A stretch of DNA of 64,000 nt from Gamarada debralockiae. Lineage: Eukaryota; Ascomycota; Leotiomycetes; Helotiales; Hyphodiscaceae. Under the pieces are notes generated by a model. The model searched no databases, was not told the origin of the DNA, and saw only the letters and a program-made list of their open reading frames with translations. The stretch covers positions 1 through 64,000 of the forward strand of contig NXFV01000353.1 in assembly GCA_002803225.1 (NCBI GenBank). Reading direction: 5' to 3'. Shown piece by piece: positions 1 to 12,122 of the stretch; positions within the stretch are counted from its first letter, which is position 1, and each line of letters opens with the position of its first letter. The translations under genes were made by a program, and so were the position numbers.

Positions 1-3000
1 TGAAGCGATTGTTCGACCTGTGACACCTAAGGGAGCTACATTGAGGGCTCAGAAGAGGGGGAACGTCCCAGGACACTTAAGGCGCTCAACTCAAACCTGA
101 AGGTAGCGTTACGGGCGTAGCCCGTGCGCACCTATGTCAATTGACATTCTCGCTCCGTGCCCTTCCCAGCCTCAAACGTGTCGGATAGGAGAAGCTGTAG
201 AATAGAATCTAACGTAGGAGACTAAATACAAGGGGAAATGAAGTGTGAAGCCAAAAATCGATGCCTTAGGCAGCAGTTCATCTGACAAACGTCTATCCAA
301 CTCCTTCCCTCTCCTGTCCCACTAAACCATTCACAAGCCGTACAGAGTGACCAGAGAACAAAAGTTAGTTGTTCTGTAGAACGAGGATATCTGGGAAAGG
401 GAAAAGTTTCCTGCAAGCAGTCACCGCAGTCGGCAGTCAATCCGAATAGTCATGACGACGAGTGTGCTAGGGAAATGGGGTTACCTCATACCCCCAATGA
501 TTCAGGCCCATTGGGTTACGAAATTTGGAACTCGATTGAAGATTTTGCACTTTTCAGAAGTCTAACAGTGCTTGAGGTCAAGAAATCCATCTCAATGCTA
601 CAAGCCTGAAAGGGTTGGAAAACGCTTTTGCAATCACGTGATTATCTCACTTTAAATAGTTGACAAAATTATAAAGTGACTTAATTAAATTGATACAGCA
701 AGAAAGAAGCAAAAAAGTCTTGTATGAAGAGAGGGAAACTTGAACAAACATTGTTTGTTGCCCACATTCTTCGATATTTGCTTCGCGACTCGATAATTTC
801 CTGCTTCCAAGTAGCGATCATTCGAGATTGATAGTGAAGTTAATATATTATGGTTGTTTTCTTTTCCCCACCGCTGGGGAGGATGGGTAGCACGTAATGC
901 TCAACCCCCTCCGTGCCTCTGTATTGGGATGCTGCGAGCCCTAAACAAAAATCTCGGGACTTCGAGTTTGGTAGCCTTAACAGGCGCGTGGCTGAGCGCT
1001 GTAGCAACCGTCACCACAGTCCTGTAGCTTTGCAAAAGAGTCGCTTTCCCGAATGATCCTCTCCGTGACGGCCTTTCTTGAGCCCCCGTCGAATCATTAC
1101 GATTACTCTTTATCTTCCTAAACTATCTGCCATAAGCGTACCCCTTTTCGCCTCAAAGAGCCTCCGCGAACCCTTCACTATTGTCGAACCACAGCAAATC
1201 CCCCACATCACAAACCAACTTTGCGCCACTGACTTTCACCACGCCTAGCAGACAGAGCTCTGCTCGGTCCTTAGGGACTTAATTAGCCTGGCATACCCCG
1301 GCAGCTTTCTTGAACCCAGTTTTGACCCTTTCGATGTCCATTTAGCGCCCCCAAAAATAAGAAAATCATCCTCCGCCACTCATTCGAGTATTCGACATAT
1401 TCCAACAAGTCAGCATCGAGTCATTGATGACACATTCTACACGCAACTTTGACGTACACAGCCCTTAGCGTGAGCGCCTTCTGGCCACCGACACCACACA
1501 ATCTCCTCCCGAAGCCGATATCACCTGTCATACGCTCACCGTCTGTCGAGAACAACACTGTGCAGTACGAAGGTAGTGGCTGGGAGACGATGGATACCTA
1601 AATGGGGTGGTAGGGGTTGCGTTTCCAAGGTTGAGATGGAAGGGACATTTTACCGCATTCGCTGGGGAGCAAACGTAGGCGTCATGCACACATTTGGATG
1701 GTTCTGAAGGCTGTCGGCTTCTCAAGCAGAGGTTTTACGATGTCTTGACCCGTAAGGCGAGTCATAATCGTGGATGATGATGATGACCCACCGTTAACAT
1801 TTATCCCTAGCCTGAAATCCATTCATATGCTGCGCGATGGGACGACGACACGAGCTTCCACGTACATTTAGAAACATCATGACTCCGTTACTCTTCAAAT
1901 TAGCCAATGTGTTTCCTTCGAAAATTTCCGACCAAAGGACGGCCCAGGCGAGAACCTAATGTGAGACAGAAACTCCCTCGTGCATCTTCCTGCCTTCGGC
2001 TTCTGCCCAACAGACGCCAGCGAAACCATTGGATCTCTGATCATCCCGGCCAAAGCTTGACAGCCATGAATCATTGGGGGTCCGGACTCCAAGCTAGAAC
2101 GTGCGGTTGCGCAGAGGCGTTTTGCAGTCTCGAGTGGCCAGCGATTCCTTCCACCCTCCTGGGCTTTCGATCGCGTTCCAGACAAGAACCCTTATTAAGC
2201 CATCTTGCTACTTTATATCCCAATCCCCTCCACTATTAACACCTATATCAAGAATCATTACCATTCTCTTTTATCTTCGCCTTAAGTAGCAGCAGATTCG
2301 TCCCGTACCGTCGACTTTATGGCCCGGCCGAGCATTTCACACCACAACCAGCGCCCCGGGCAGCCTCATCCTACAAAGAAAATCATCACATTTCCAACAT
2401 GCATTCCCAGCCCGCCCTTGCCATTCCGTATGCCTAGCAACATTCTACAGAAACTCGGACCGAACCCGGCACATAAGGGACAAGCATTCTGGCCATTATA
2501 TACCAGCACCAATATGGCCAGAAACTTCTACGCCGGGCCATAAAGTCGACGCTACATCTGCAAAAAGATCTTAGAAGATCGAAGAAAGGTTGGTCCTCGA
2601 TTCCTCTAGATGACTGGCATTTTGCAGGGTGACTAATTTTTCAACAGTAAGGAGGTTCCGCAAAAAGTCTTGACCATACAGGGTAGAAGCCCTGTAAGTA
2701 CGCTATAATGCCCTGTAATTGAGGGTCCTGAAAGCCATCATTCGCTCTAAAGCACTGTATTTACAGGGCTAGCCTGTAAAATTCCTGGCTTATAATGGGG
2801 GGCGTTCTGAGGAGGACGGTGGAGGGCACCCAAATGCTCTTCTCTTCTCAAGCACCTGTACGGGGTGTCCCCTACGAACCTCTAGCAGTTATACTGCTGG
2901 AGAGCCGAGCTTGGGACCGAATTCGACTCTTGGGGTAGCACGCAGTCACGATAGAAATTTTCGAGGATTTCAAACCTCCGACCTCGATTCTCGGACAGCC

Positions 3001-3124
3001 TCGATATACATACTACTGATACGTACGAAGATACCATTACCTGTCCAACATTTACGAGTTGAACACCCGATTAACTACATACCTACCCCGATGCGACACG
3101 TATGTCGATCCCATACGTGGATAA
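1..3124. other. Gene-poor region, no supported gene
   Basis: Short ORFs occur on both strands, but none shows a recognisable domain, a clean start or a plausible intron chain. A small palindromic patch lies at 2678-2780 and is listed separately. Confidence 0.6.
2678..2780. repeat. Short inverted/direct repeat patch (MITE-like remnant?)
   Basis: GCCCTGTAA occurs at about 2689 and 2710, and its exact reverse complement TTACAGGGC at about 2761, with ACAGGG at 2678 and a further CCTGTAA at about 2773. The roughly 100-bp patch could fold into a hairpin. This may be a degenerate miniature inverted-repeat element or chance; I see no clear target-site duplication. Confidence 0.3.
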
Positions 3125-3364
3125 ATGTCGGGAATAGAGGAAAGTCGCACCTTTGGGAAGGCTGCTACCAAAGAGCAGAAGTATGATTCCATCATGGAGA
3201 AGATGGCAACCCCAACTGAAGTTCTTTGCCGCGGCTTCCCCAACGAATTCATCATCTACCTCAACTACACTCGCTCTCTTCGTTTAGACGACAAGCCTGA
3301 CTACCCCTACCCCCGAAAGATATTCCGTGATCTCTTCGTTCGTCACTGCACCGAGCCACCATGA
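3125..3364 (+). pseudogene. Casein kinase 1 (HHP1/CKI1-type) C-lobe fragment
   Basis: The 79-residue reading frame matches the end of a casein kinase 1delta-type kinase domain: an [14 protein letters not shown] stretch, then [14 protein letters not shown], then a segment like YLNYTRSL and a final FRDLFVR. In intact family members this lies at the end of a ~290-residue kinase domain. The N-lobe, the ATP site and the HRD/DFG catalytic motifs are absent upstream, and the frame stops with TGA immediately after the kinase similarity. It therefore cannot encode an active kinase. It is best read as a truncated duplicate, with the intact copy elsewhere in the genome (inference). The next ORF continues in the same frame after this stop. 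Confidence 0.7.
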
Positions 3365-3397
3365 CACCCAAATTTGCCCTTGCCCACTAATGTCAAC

Positions 3398-4051
3398 ATG
3401 TGGAATACAACATCCTCATCCATTCCTATGGTACCGGACTCCTCGTTCATCGACTCTGCATATACAACTTTTCACGCCTCAACCAACGACATCCCTCCAA
3501 GCAATCAGCAACAAAGGCCATCTTCTTGGTACAAATATTCCTCCCATAACCAAGTTCTATCCAACAATGAGGCAAAATTTTACCAGCCCTGCTCCAGCGC
3601 CTCATATTTTAATCATTTTCGACCGACATACCCCTCCACCGAGACATCCGACCCGTCCAACTACCAACCATTCCATAGAAGTCCGGCCAACCGCTTCACA
3701 GATACGCTGCCTCCTGCTTATGTCAATGTATGGAACCCGACCTCCTCATCTATGCCCTCGATACCCGAGTTCTCGTTAAACGACTTAGCATACGCATCCC
3801 TACTCACCGCATGCGGAGAGGCTCCTCCAAACAATCAGCCATCTCCTTCATCTGCGTGGTCCAAATATGCCTCCAATAATCAACACCTCTTTGACACCGT
3901 GGCACAAGCTCACCCAGGCACTTCGAATACAGGCCAAACCCCTATTCCAGAGGCATACCCTTCCATCGCAGCGTTAAACTTCTACACATCGTGCCCATTC
4001 AGCAGGAGCCCTGCTCCCAGCCCGGAAGAATTGAACTTCAAGCAATGAATT
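3398..4051 (+). CDS. Unrecognised ORF with internal duplication
   Basis: This open frame of about 217 residues begins at the first in-frame ATG (3398), downstream of and in the same frame as the casein kinase fragment (separated by one TGA). It is rich in Ser, Pro, Asn and Tyr. It contains two diverged copies of a roughly 60-residue unit: the first opens with MWNTTSSSIP and carries SWYKYSSHNQ, the second opens with VWNPTSSSMP and carries AWSKYASNNQ. The similarity is also visible in the DNA (about 3391-3560 against 3720-3890). I recognise no domain, signal peptide or membrane segment. It may be a lineage-specific protein, a spliced exon, or a decaying repeat. The conserved pattern of the two units favours past coding function. 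Confidence 0.4.
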
Positions 4052-4773
4052 ATAGACGGTGCATGGGGCCAAGGAGGAAGGCACGGTGGTTGAGATGAAC
4101 CAGATAGCCGAGCAGTGGGCATGGATATATTCTCATTCGCTGTTGTATTCTTAGTCCATGTTTCAATACCAGTGCAGGTCACTCAGGATACGACATTCGT
4201 TTCAATAGAAATAGAATTATTCTCTCCCTGTAGCCTCTTTTCATGTGCAAAAGCGATGACTTTGTTTCTTTGGACCAGACCTTGAATGGTTCTCGGTCTT
4301 TGAGCGATCGGCTCTTCCATCTCATACTTTGTTGATCGATGGATTTCTGATTTTGATTCACTCACCTTACTTGAACGATCTACTTCTGAACATACAACTT
4401 CCTTTGTCGGGTCTCCCGTTTATCAAACCCATTCGACCGAATCATGAGTTGCCCACTCAATTTGAACAAGTAAACTTTCGATGTTTCGCTCCTCATCAAT
4501 CTTGAAACACTGATTTGCTTTGAATGATTCATAGTTTAGGATGTCCACACATTAAAATATTTTATTATTCATAGCAGCTATCCATCCAGCTCATTGATTG
4601 TTCGTGCGTGGGTATTATGCAGTCGCAAGCCAGTGTCCAGCATCCGTCGGCAATCGCTCATCTCGTATGAAAGAATCAAAAGTAAACGTCCCCAAACGAC
4701 TATCCGCCAATACATCCATGTATCACCCCACGTCCTGTTCATCAATCACTCCTTCCAAATAAACGAATGTGAT
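4052..4773. other. Intergenic, nothing recognised
   Basis: AT-rich spacer downstream of the repeated ORF and of the minus-strand 440-aa gene. No RNA gene or conserved ORF was seen. Confidence 0.6.
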
Positions 4774-6277
4774 CTAATATCCGCCCTCACACATCTCAAT
4801 ATCAGTTCCATCCCTCTGTCTTCGAGTCTCTAAGCGATTGAAAGGCATGTCCTCTTTATTCGCCCGCGTTCCCGCAGCCCTGATACCACCTCTACGTACG
4901 AGCTCACCCTCCTCAACATCCGGCTCTGCAAGCATCGCCCGTCGAGCTGGGTTAATTTTGTCGCCTTCCGTCCAGTCTCCTGAATCATTCAAATTAGGTT
5001 GATGTTTGAGGATGCCGGGCTTCTTGTACTCTAAGCTCTTGCGTTGAGACATTTCGGGCTGGATGGATCTAGCAAGAAGTGCATCCTTGTATTGGTCTGT
5101 GGTGGTTGGACGAGCTGTACCGGAGTAGGAGGACACCTTGCTAGGGTATGAGGAATAATCATAGGTTAGGGAGGGGGTTGACGTGCTATTCCGAACGAAT
5201 CGCTCATTTCGGGTTGCCGATTGGTTGCTAGAAGGTTGAGCATAGGAAGAACGACGATTCTCATCAGTTTCTGGGAGGTGCGCAGGTGAACGGTAGGAGC
5301 CTCTCATTGGTCCATTTTGGTTGAACGATTGATGTGGGGGACCGCTGGCCATAGAGGAAGAACCGCCGGATGGTCGATAAGAATCACCAGCATAGGATGA
5401 GCGATTATTAGCTGAGCTTGCTGGATTTGCCCACGCATACTTCTCGTTGTCACGAAGCCGGGCAGGAAGGCGGTTGAAGGAATCGCAGGTACTAGCGGCG
5501 CGCATCAGGGTTCTTGCAGGGGTGAAATTGTTGGCTGGATCTGGGGGATTCGAAGCAGCAGCACCCGCCTGAAGCCAGATGTCTCCCAGGATTTCTAGGA
5601 ACAGATGTTAGCTCTAATTGCCCATCCGAAATGAGAGATTAGATGTGGATCGTGCATGTAACCTGAGCGGTTGAATCCACAACGTTCACGGAGTTTCAAC
5701 GATTGACTTGCCTGGTGCAGCAACATCCTCCTCCACAGACTCCATAACACCCGCCGCAGCAGCATCCTTCGGAGCACCACCCTCAGCAATACGCTTCTTC
5801 TCAGCTTCGCTCTCCTTACGCCACTGCTTCCACTCGCTCAAACTGCCATCATAATCAAAGCTTGGCTCTCGTTCCCACATCCGCTTCAGACCCCGTGTAA
5901 TTCTGCCGCTCGTAGCTCTTTCCATATAACCACCCTTGCCTACAACTCCTTTTTTCTCAACTAACATCCGGTCGATCATCTTCGTGACCTCTTTCTTGTC
6001 AATGTCGTGGCCGAAATCATTAGCTCCGTTCACGGCTTTGTTCAGCTCTGTGGCGACGTTCAGATAGGCGTGTTGACGCATGACACCTGCTTCGTCGTTG
6101 CGTTTGCCACGCTCTTCGAGGTGCACACCTTTGGCCATGAGACAGAGGAGGGTGTGTTTCTAGAGGACATTGTTAGTAAAGAAGCTTTGGAGGCGACATG
6201 GCGCGTGAAGAGACGTGATGTACCTCAAACTCCGTCCATTCGTGAGCCGTGCTGGTACTTCTTCTGCGGGACGTCAT
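4774..6277 (-). CDS. Unrecognised conserved-looking fungal protein, 440 aa
   Basis: Three exons join in frame: 6277-6224, 6159-5712 and 5594-4774 (1323 nt, 440 residues). The N-terminal third is charged and probably helical, with a HEWTEFEKHTLLCLMAKG opening. The second half is Ser/Asn/Tyr-rich and probably disordered. Intron 1 (6223-6160) is canonical GT-AG with a CTAAC branch site. Intron 2 (5711-5595) must start with GC (CCAG|GCAAGT): every nearby GT breaks the frame into the IWLQAGAAASNPPDP stretch, while the GC site restores it exactly, and a CTAAC branch precedes the acceptor. I do not recognise a domain and assign no function. The continuity over three exons makes it a real gene. Confidence 0.75.
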
Positions 6278-7112
6278 GATGATTTTGTTTTTGAGGCTGG
6301 ACTGTGATGGCTTCGGAATTTTAATGTTGTGAACCTGAATCGCTGAGGGTAGGTGAGCGAACGTGTGAAGTGTGGTTTCAAAGTTGATTGGTGAGATGTT
6401 GTAGTGTCAAGTATCGCGAAAGATATTGTCGAGGAGACGCGATCTACTTCTTCGAAGATCCCTTCCGAAATTCGTTGCACTCTTGTACCTCTGCGAAGGT
6501 GGCTTTGAAGAACTGTCGACCGCATTGGAAGACAATGATGCTCAAGTCTCGAAAATGGTAGTAGAAATCCGTGATCAGCATCAGGAAGACCGGCGGAACT
6601 ATTCACCAAATTCGAGGAATCAAAAAGTCGTGCATAACTCGAAGATGATTCTCTTCTAAGAGTGTTTAGGTTGTTTACTTGACGCTATCAATACGCCTCT
6701 GAGGGAAAGAACAGTCGGAGTGAATTGGTTTTCATGTCACGTTTCGGCAAGTCCGAGAAACCCCTCTTCATTTCGAAGAGTGAATAAAACGGAAGCCAAC
6801 CAAATCTTCGAAGAGGCCAGTCTTGTCTGCAGAGTCATGTCTTTTGAAACGTCAAATGGCCCACCTCACAGTCTTGCACGTGACCATATGAGCCCCTCTT
6901 CAATCCTCGCTTGATTTGCCAGAAATGGATCAAGCTTTTCTCGTGCATTAATTTCATATCTTAATCAATGGAACAGGATAACAGAACATCATTCATTATT
7001 GCAGGACATTACTCCAACATGCAACAGGTCTAGTCCAGGATCGCCATGAACCATTGTAAATGCAACATATCCAACGCCTCCAGCATGCACCGCAGTTTTA
7101 TCAGGGATCCTC
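6278..7112. other. Intergenic between the 440-aa gene and PIK1
   Basis: Holds the promoter of the 440-aa gene and the 3' flank of PIK1. Repeated CTTCGAAGA-like words are present, but no gene. Confidence 0.55.
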
Positions 7113-10100
7113 CTAGTATATACCTTGCGTCCGATATTGAAATGTATCGTAACTACAGCAGGTCAGTACAAATTCGATTTGGGAGGCAGAGCGAAATGGC
7201 TTACAGTCGTGTGTAGTAGCTCCCCAAGGACTTCCCAATCAGATCTGTCTCAACAAACTGTTCCGCCTCATCCGCACTCATCTGAAGTTGGAAGCGTTGG
7301 CGCAAGCTATTGGTAGCTTGCTGAACACCGTACGAGAAGCATGGCATCTTTGATTCTCGGCCCATCATGCTGACCAAGTCGATCAAATGATCTGCCGATC
7401 GTCGAAGAGCTTGGAATGCTTGCTTGCAGAGCTTCTTGTAGTCATCATATCCAGGTGATCCAACGCCACCTAACACGTCTACATAATCTTGCGTGAGCTT
7501 GAATGGTGCTGCTTCGAAGCCGACGGACCCAGGAGAATTGCTGAGCATAAAACCAAAGTCTATGTGAACAATATGACCCTCATTGTCGATGAGAACATTC
7601 CCATTGTGTCGATCTTTGAGCTGGAGAATATAGGAAATGATACTATAAGCCGCGAGAGACCTCTTGAAAGCGTCTTCTGCGGCCTTGTATGCATCACTTT
7701 CCGGAGGACCAAACGTCTTTACGAAATGATCTTTCAGCGTGGCGATTCGTCCTCGAGGGTTTTGTCCAGCTTCAATCGTAGCTAGTGTCAAGCTTCGCTT
7801 GAGGGAGTGGAGAGATACACCGTTGGTGATAGTCTCAATGAGACCGGAAGACTCCCCAGTAACTAGAATACGCATGCGCTTCACCCAGACTGGCGTTTGA
7901 GCATCTTGCCAGATCTTGTCGCACACTTGGATGAGCTGGCAAGCAAATGCTTCTTGTCTCAAATCTGCCCCAGTTTTTACGATCACACTGAGCACATCCC
8001 AATTCTTCATCCATCCGTACGGCGAAGACTTTCGGATCCGTTCTTTCTTATCATTCCATGCCTCACCAAACGTTGCTGCGCTGGGGTCGTCTCGATCGCC
8101 CTTTCTTCGCACGCCACCAGTCTTCTGGTCGTTCTCCATTCGAGCAGCTCCGGCGCCAGTATTCAGACCAGAGTCGGAGGCGTTATCTTCGACGATGTCT
8201 TCTGGGCCAACATTCGCAGCAGCTGCATTCGCATTCGCCATGATAATGTCAAATGTTGGCGCATGGGTAGTATCGTCAATTTCGAAGCTTTGTTCCTCCA
8301 AGCTCTGCATACTAGCAATAATCTTGGCCCGGATCGCAGCAACCTCACTCTTCGGCCTTTTCCCACTTGTCGAATCAAGTTGTGCAAGCATTTGTGATGC
8401 GGTTCGCATGTGTGTGGCCAGTGCGGAGAAATCGGGCTGATCAGCTGCTCCAGATCTACCATTCCCTGGGAAGGTCATCTTCCGCACAGGTCCAGGGCTA
8501 CTCGATCGAGATGTTGATGCACCAGATGTTCTTGGAGTTGCCAGTCCTGACAGGGTAGATAAAGTGGTTGCACCACTCGAAAGTCGCGGTGGGTGACCAG
8601 GCGCATTCTCTTTTGTTTTTGAGCTGTCGTCATACGCTTTGATCAACAGGGAGCTTCCCAAGTCACCCGAGACAGGTTCAAAAACACTATCCGGTGCAGT
8701 CTCTGGTGATTTAGTGCCACTGAAAACACGACCCGACTCAGAAAGGTCGAAAATGCGCTTTCGACCTGTGCTTTGCTCGGTGAGAAGCTTAGTCAATAAT
8801 CTTTCGTTGTCCAAGGTATCTGGCTCGAAAGAGAAGTCGTCGCGTAACACTTCGACCATGAGAAGATACGGCACTTTTTCTGCACTGTTCAGGACCGTTG
8901 CCTCGGCAGGATTCAAACGTACAATACGATGATGTCGACTTTTGCTTGGTATCCCATCGACCAGTGTTGCGGGGGAAATTACAGGTATATCCACTTCTGC
9001 TGGCAGATCTTGCGCAATGAGAGCAAGCTCCGCGCGCAATGCACTAAGGCGCGCAGGTTTGGGTACAATCACTAAGCGATTTGATATGTCTTCAAGAGCC
9101 GTTAAAAATTGTGTTTCACAGCGGAAATAATTTTGTCTCAACAGTTTGGCCTTTTGCTCAGAAGAAAGAGCAGATGGAGTGAGGGGTCGAGCGACGTGGG
9201 AGTGTTTTCGGTTGGTGAGATCTGTGGGTCGTTGAACGAGGCCAGCTGTGGCTGGAGTGGAAGGTCTTGTTACCATCCTTGGGGAGCGTGTTTCTGGAAG
9301 GGGGAGAGATGAAGAACTGAGCCGAGCATCGGTAACTTGCAAGTCAAGAAGGGCTGGCCGGTGGTGCTCGACTGGGGTTCTCCGACTGGATCCGGATGAT
9401 TGCGGCCTTGTGAGAGAACTGGCTTGGCCAGGCTTTGGACGAGTCTGTGGATTGTGTGCACTATTGGGAGCGCTTGCGATCCTGCCTGCATCCCTCGCCT
9501 TCCTTGTCCGCGTCGAACCTGGTGTTGTGGTATTGCTGCGAGTAATCTTCTGTTGTGTCTGGCTTGTATCCGATATGACGTCCCCAGTCGACGAGGGCTT
9601 GCGCGCCTGAGCAATAGCTAGAGGGCCAGCCCACCGTGGAAGAAATGGAACTGCCACGCTAGCTAAAACGAAGCTGGCGAGCACTGTGACTGGGAGCACA
9701 TTCTCATTGATCTTCTCGTGCCTTGCCGGCTCCGCAACCCCAAACACAATATGTTGGACCTTATTATAAACCCTCCTACATGTTTTGAACGCTTCGGATT
9801 GTGGATTCGCGGAGAGGTCGTGCAGATAGGTTTGGAACAGCCAGAATGTCTGTTGCGCCCATTAGCATGTGGTAGGACCATCCCGAAAGTTTGGAGAACC
9901 CACGAGCAGCGCTGCATTGACTGATTCTTCGCACAGATCTAATATGAATTCCTCCAACGCCATAGACTCATTGTCGACACTTATGATAAGATGGCATAGT
10001 TGCGGCAGAAAGAATTCGATCTCTTCGTAGGAAAATTGTCGAAGCTTCGAGCAAAGGACGTAATGAATGCCGACATGATCCGCGTATCGTCTGTAGAAGA

Positions 10101-10224
10101 ATCAGCTCTTTGGATATTCCTAGGGGTGTGAGGAGGCTTCGTACGAAAGATAGGCTACAGAAAGAAAAGGGTTCTGGTTGAAAACGTCAGACTCAATGAA
10201 CCTCGAGAGCAGGTTCCAAGACAT
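7113..10224 (-). CDS. PIK1: Phosphatidylinositol 4-kinase PIK1 (type III beta)
   Basis: Phosphorylates phosphatidylinositol to PI4P, known in the family to act at the Golgi and nucleus in secretion. Four exons, 10224-10145, 10090-9904, 9849-7205 and 7152-7113, sum to 2952 nt (983 residues; yeast Pik1 is 1066). The N-terminus opens MSWNLLSRFIESDVFNQNPF and runs through the helical lipid-kinase-unique region (about 1-180). A long Ser/Pro-rich linker follows. The catalytic domain fills about 690-983, with the catalytic loop DRHNGNVLID, the metal-binding HIDFGFML, and the PI4K-beta-type GGVGSPGYDDYKKLCKQAF and SKMPCF motifs. The last exon, ending TQGIY, is only 40 nt and is needed for the family's C-terminus; without it the frame would stop just after YYTRL. 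The start codon is supported by the conserved N-terminus. Confidence 0.95.
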
Positions 10225-11633
10225 TGGGACTCCTGGTCTAGGCGGTGTAGAAGGTAGAAGGGTTGAGGCGCAGAGCCTCTAATAATCTCGACATCAACAG
10301 ATTGGCGGATTATGAATTATCATAGCTGTATAAGCCATGTAGAGAGCGTGGTTTGATGAAAGTTGTCGAGTCCGAGGTCATCCAGCCAAAAAGCCATAAC
10401 GCCTGATTGCTAATTATCACAACCGAGCCGCTAAAAGGACCCTTGCGCCTCTGAACCCCTTTTCCTGTCTCGGCAGTGGCCACTGAAAACTATTTAAGCT
10501 TATTTTTTCTCCTGTAACATGACAAGGAAGGGGGGACCTCTGAAATCGTTGCTAAAATGGCAGTCTTTAATGTAGTAGACCTCTTATTCTCAGGTATTGG
10601 TCCCGAAAATCTCCCCAACTCAACCCGCAGGCGCTTGTTGGGAGTTTTGACTTCCTCCTGCTCCTTCTGCTCCATCTTTCAAACCCCATACGTTGCCATT
10701 CCCTCGAGTCATTTAAGCACTCCAGATTTCTCCTTCCAACAACTGCCACAGCGCTCAATATAGCCAGAGCAAACACCACTTCGAAGTAAGACTTCAGTAG
10801 CAAACTCCTCGCCCGCCAGGCACCCCATGTTTCCCCAGTACATTTTCTATCGTTTTCGCACTCCTTGTACAATTCTATATCCAGTATTATGCTACACAAT
10901 AAAAATGCAAAGAAAGCCCCCATATTCCCTGCCAACTTGCCGTCTCGATCTGTTCCCCTCCCGTTGGTACTGTCCTTATTATCCGTTCGGGGTAGTTTGA
11001 GGGGGCCTATTATTGTCTTGGTCTTCTACAAATAGAGATGATAAAGTTTTCGAGTGATCTGCCGAGAGGACATCCGATATAGAACCCTCCTATATAGACG
11101 GAGCGATGAGCGATATCACGCCAACAATAGATGTGGTGAGTTTGAATGCGATTTGGGCGCAAGAGAGTAAGTCGTGTAAGATGTCCATCGTAGATTGTTA
11201 GGCTGAATATGACAGTAGGCACAATATATAAATGAAATTAAAATCAGTTTAATCCACGGGAGGTGAGGAAGGCGCGAATCCTAGCGGACGGCTTCTAATT
11301 TAGCCCCCCTTTCTATCTATCTCACCATTACGAATCTGAACTACTCAAGCTCCTTTCATTTACCACAAGCTACAAGAAGCAAGATGATTACCCGAACAGA
11401 AAAAATACTCCAACAAGCTCACATCTCTCCTTGTGTATTGATAGAGTCAGCATATTCCAGATGACAGTCCCCGCACAACCTCGCAAATCTGCACCAGGAC
11501 TGTCATGACCACTTCCACGCAAAGCTTCCACTTTCACTTCCTACCACCTCTTTCCTTGAGCTCGGCCATCTCCCCATGCTCCCCTCTCAACTACAGCGGA
11601 ACTCAAACCCTCCAACAACTTCCACCACACCAT
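10225..11633. other. Intergenic, weak minus-strand ORFs only
   Basis: A minus ORF from the ATG at 10923 to about 10567 has one hydrophobic segment (FEVVFALAILSAVAVV), but there is no homology I recognise and no splice support. It lies upstream of the small membrane-protein copies; a distant relation to them is possible but not shown. Confidence 0.5.
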
Positions 11634-11939
11634 TCAGAATCCCCGATGCAACCAACGTTTCAACGCAAGTCCTGGCTCCTTGTCCAATTGCACCGCAAAA
11701 ATTAGGATAGCCATGAGAAACGCATGCAAAGGTTCGATATGCACCACAGATACATCATAGTGTTCTCGTGTCTCACCTGCCCTTCGCTGTGGCTCTCCGA
11801 ATACGTAATGATATGCGATTCGGTCAATGGGACGGTTGACGAATCTGGCTCCTACGCAGAATAAAGCGATAAGCGATAGAGAAAAGCCTACTCTGGAGCC
11901 CATTTGAATGCAAGGGACTATTTCGGATAGAATATCCAT
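11634..11939 (-). CDS. Small putative membrane protein, tandem copy A
   Basis: A single-exon ORF of 101 residues starting at the ATG at 11939 (MDILSEIVPCIQ). It has hydrophobic segments near FSLSLIALFCVGA and near HAFLMAILIFAVQ, with a DRIAYHYVFGE stretch between. A second copy lies about 570 bp upstream on the same strand with matching blocks (MGILSELLSCIQ; MDRVFYSIFGE; FLAIMLCFICFFVQ). I do not recognise the family. The duplication argues that the frame is or was coding. It could be a lineage-specific secreted or membrane protein. Confidence 0.45.
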   Translation of the reverse strand: MDILSEIVPCIQMGSRVGFSLSLIALFCVGARFVNRPIDRIAYHYVFGEPQRRAGETREHYDVSVVHIEPLHAFLMAILIFAVQLDKEPGLALKRWLHRGF

Positions 11940-12122
11940 TCTGCTCTTGTGGAGGAGTTTCTGAACTGGAAATCGAAGAGAGGCCTCATGTGGATTCTTC
12001 GATTGTTTGCAGTGATGAAACCTACTTTGAGAAGAGGAATCCCTCCGATATTTATACGAATTCAGTGAGGACCAGAGTGGCTTAGGGCTACTCAGCGAAA
12101 ATTCCTGGTTCCTAGTTTGATG

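Noticed and set aside
3125..4051. Programmed stop readthrough joining the CK1 fragment and the following ORF
   Set aside because: The TGA is followed by CAC with no known readthrough context, and the CK1 part is already truncated.
9270..9614. Minus-strand overlapping frame within PIK1
   Set aside because: Alternative frame of the low-complexity linker; no homology.
7897..9621. Several plus-strand ORFs of 60-175 residues
   Set aside because: All lie opposite the large PIK1 exon and show no domain.
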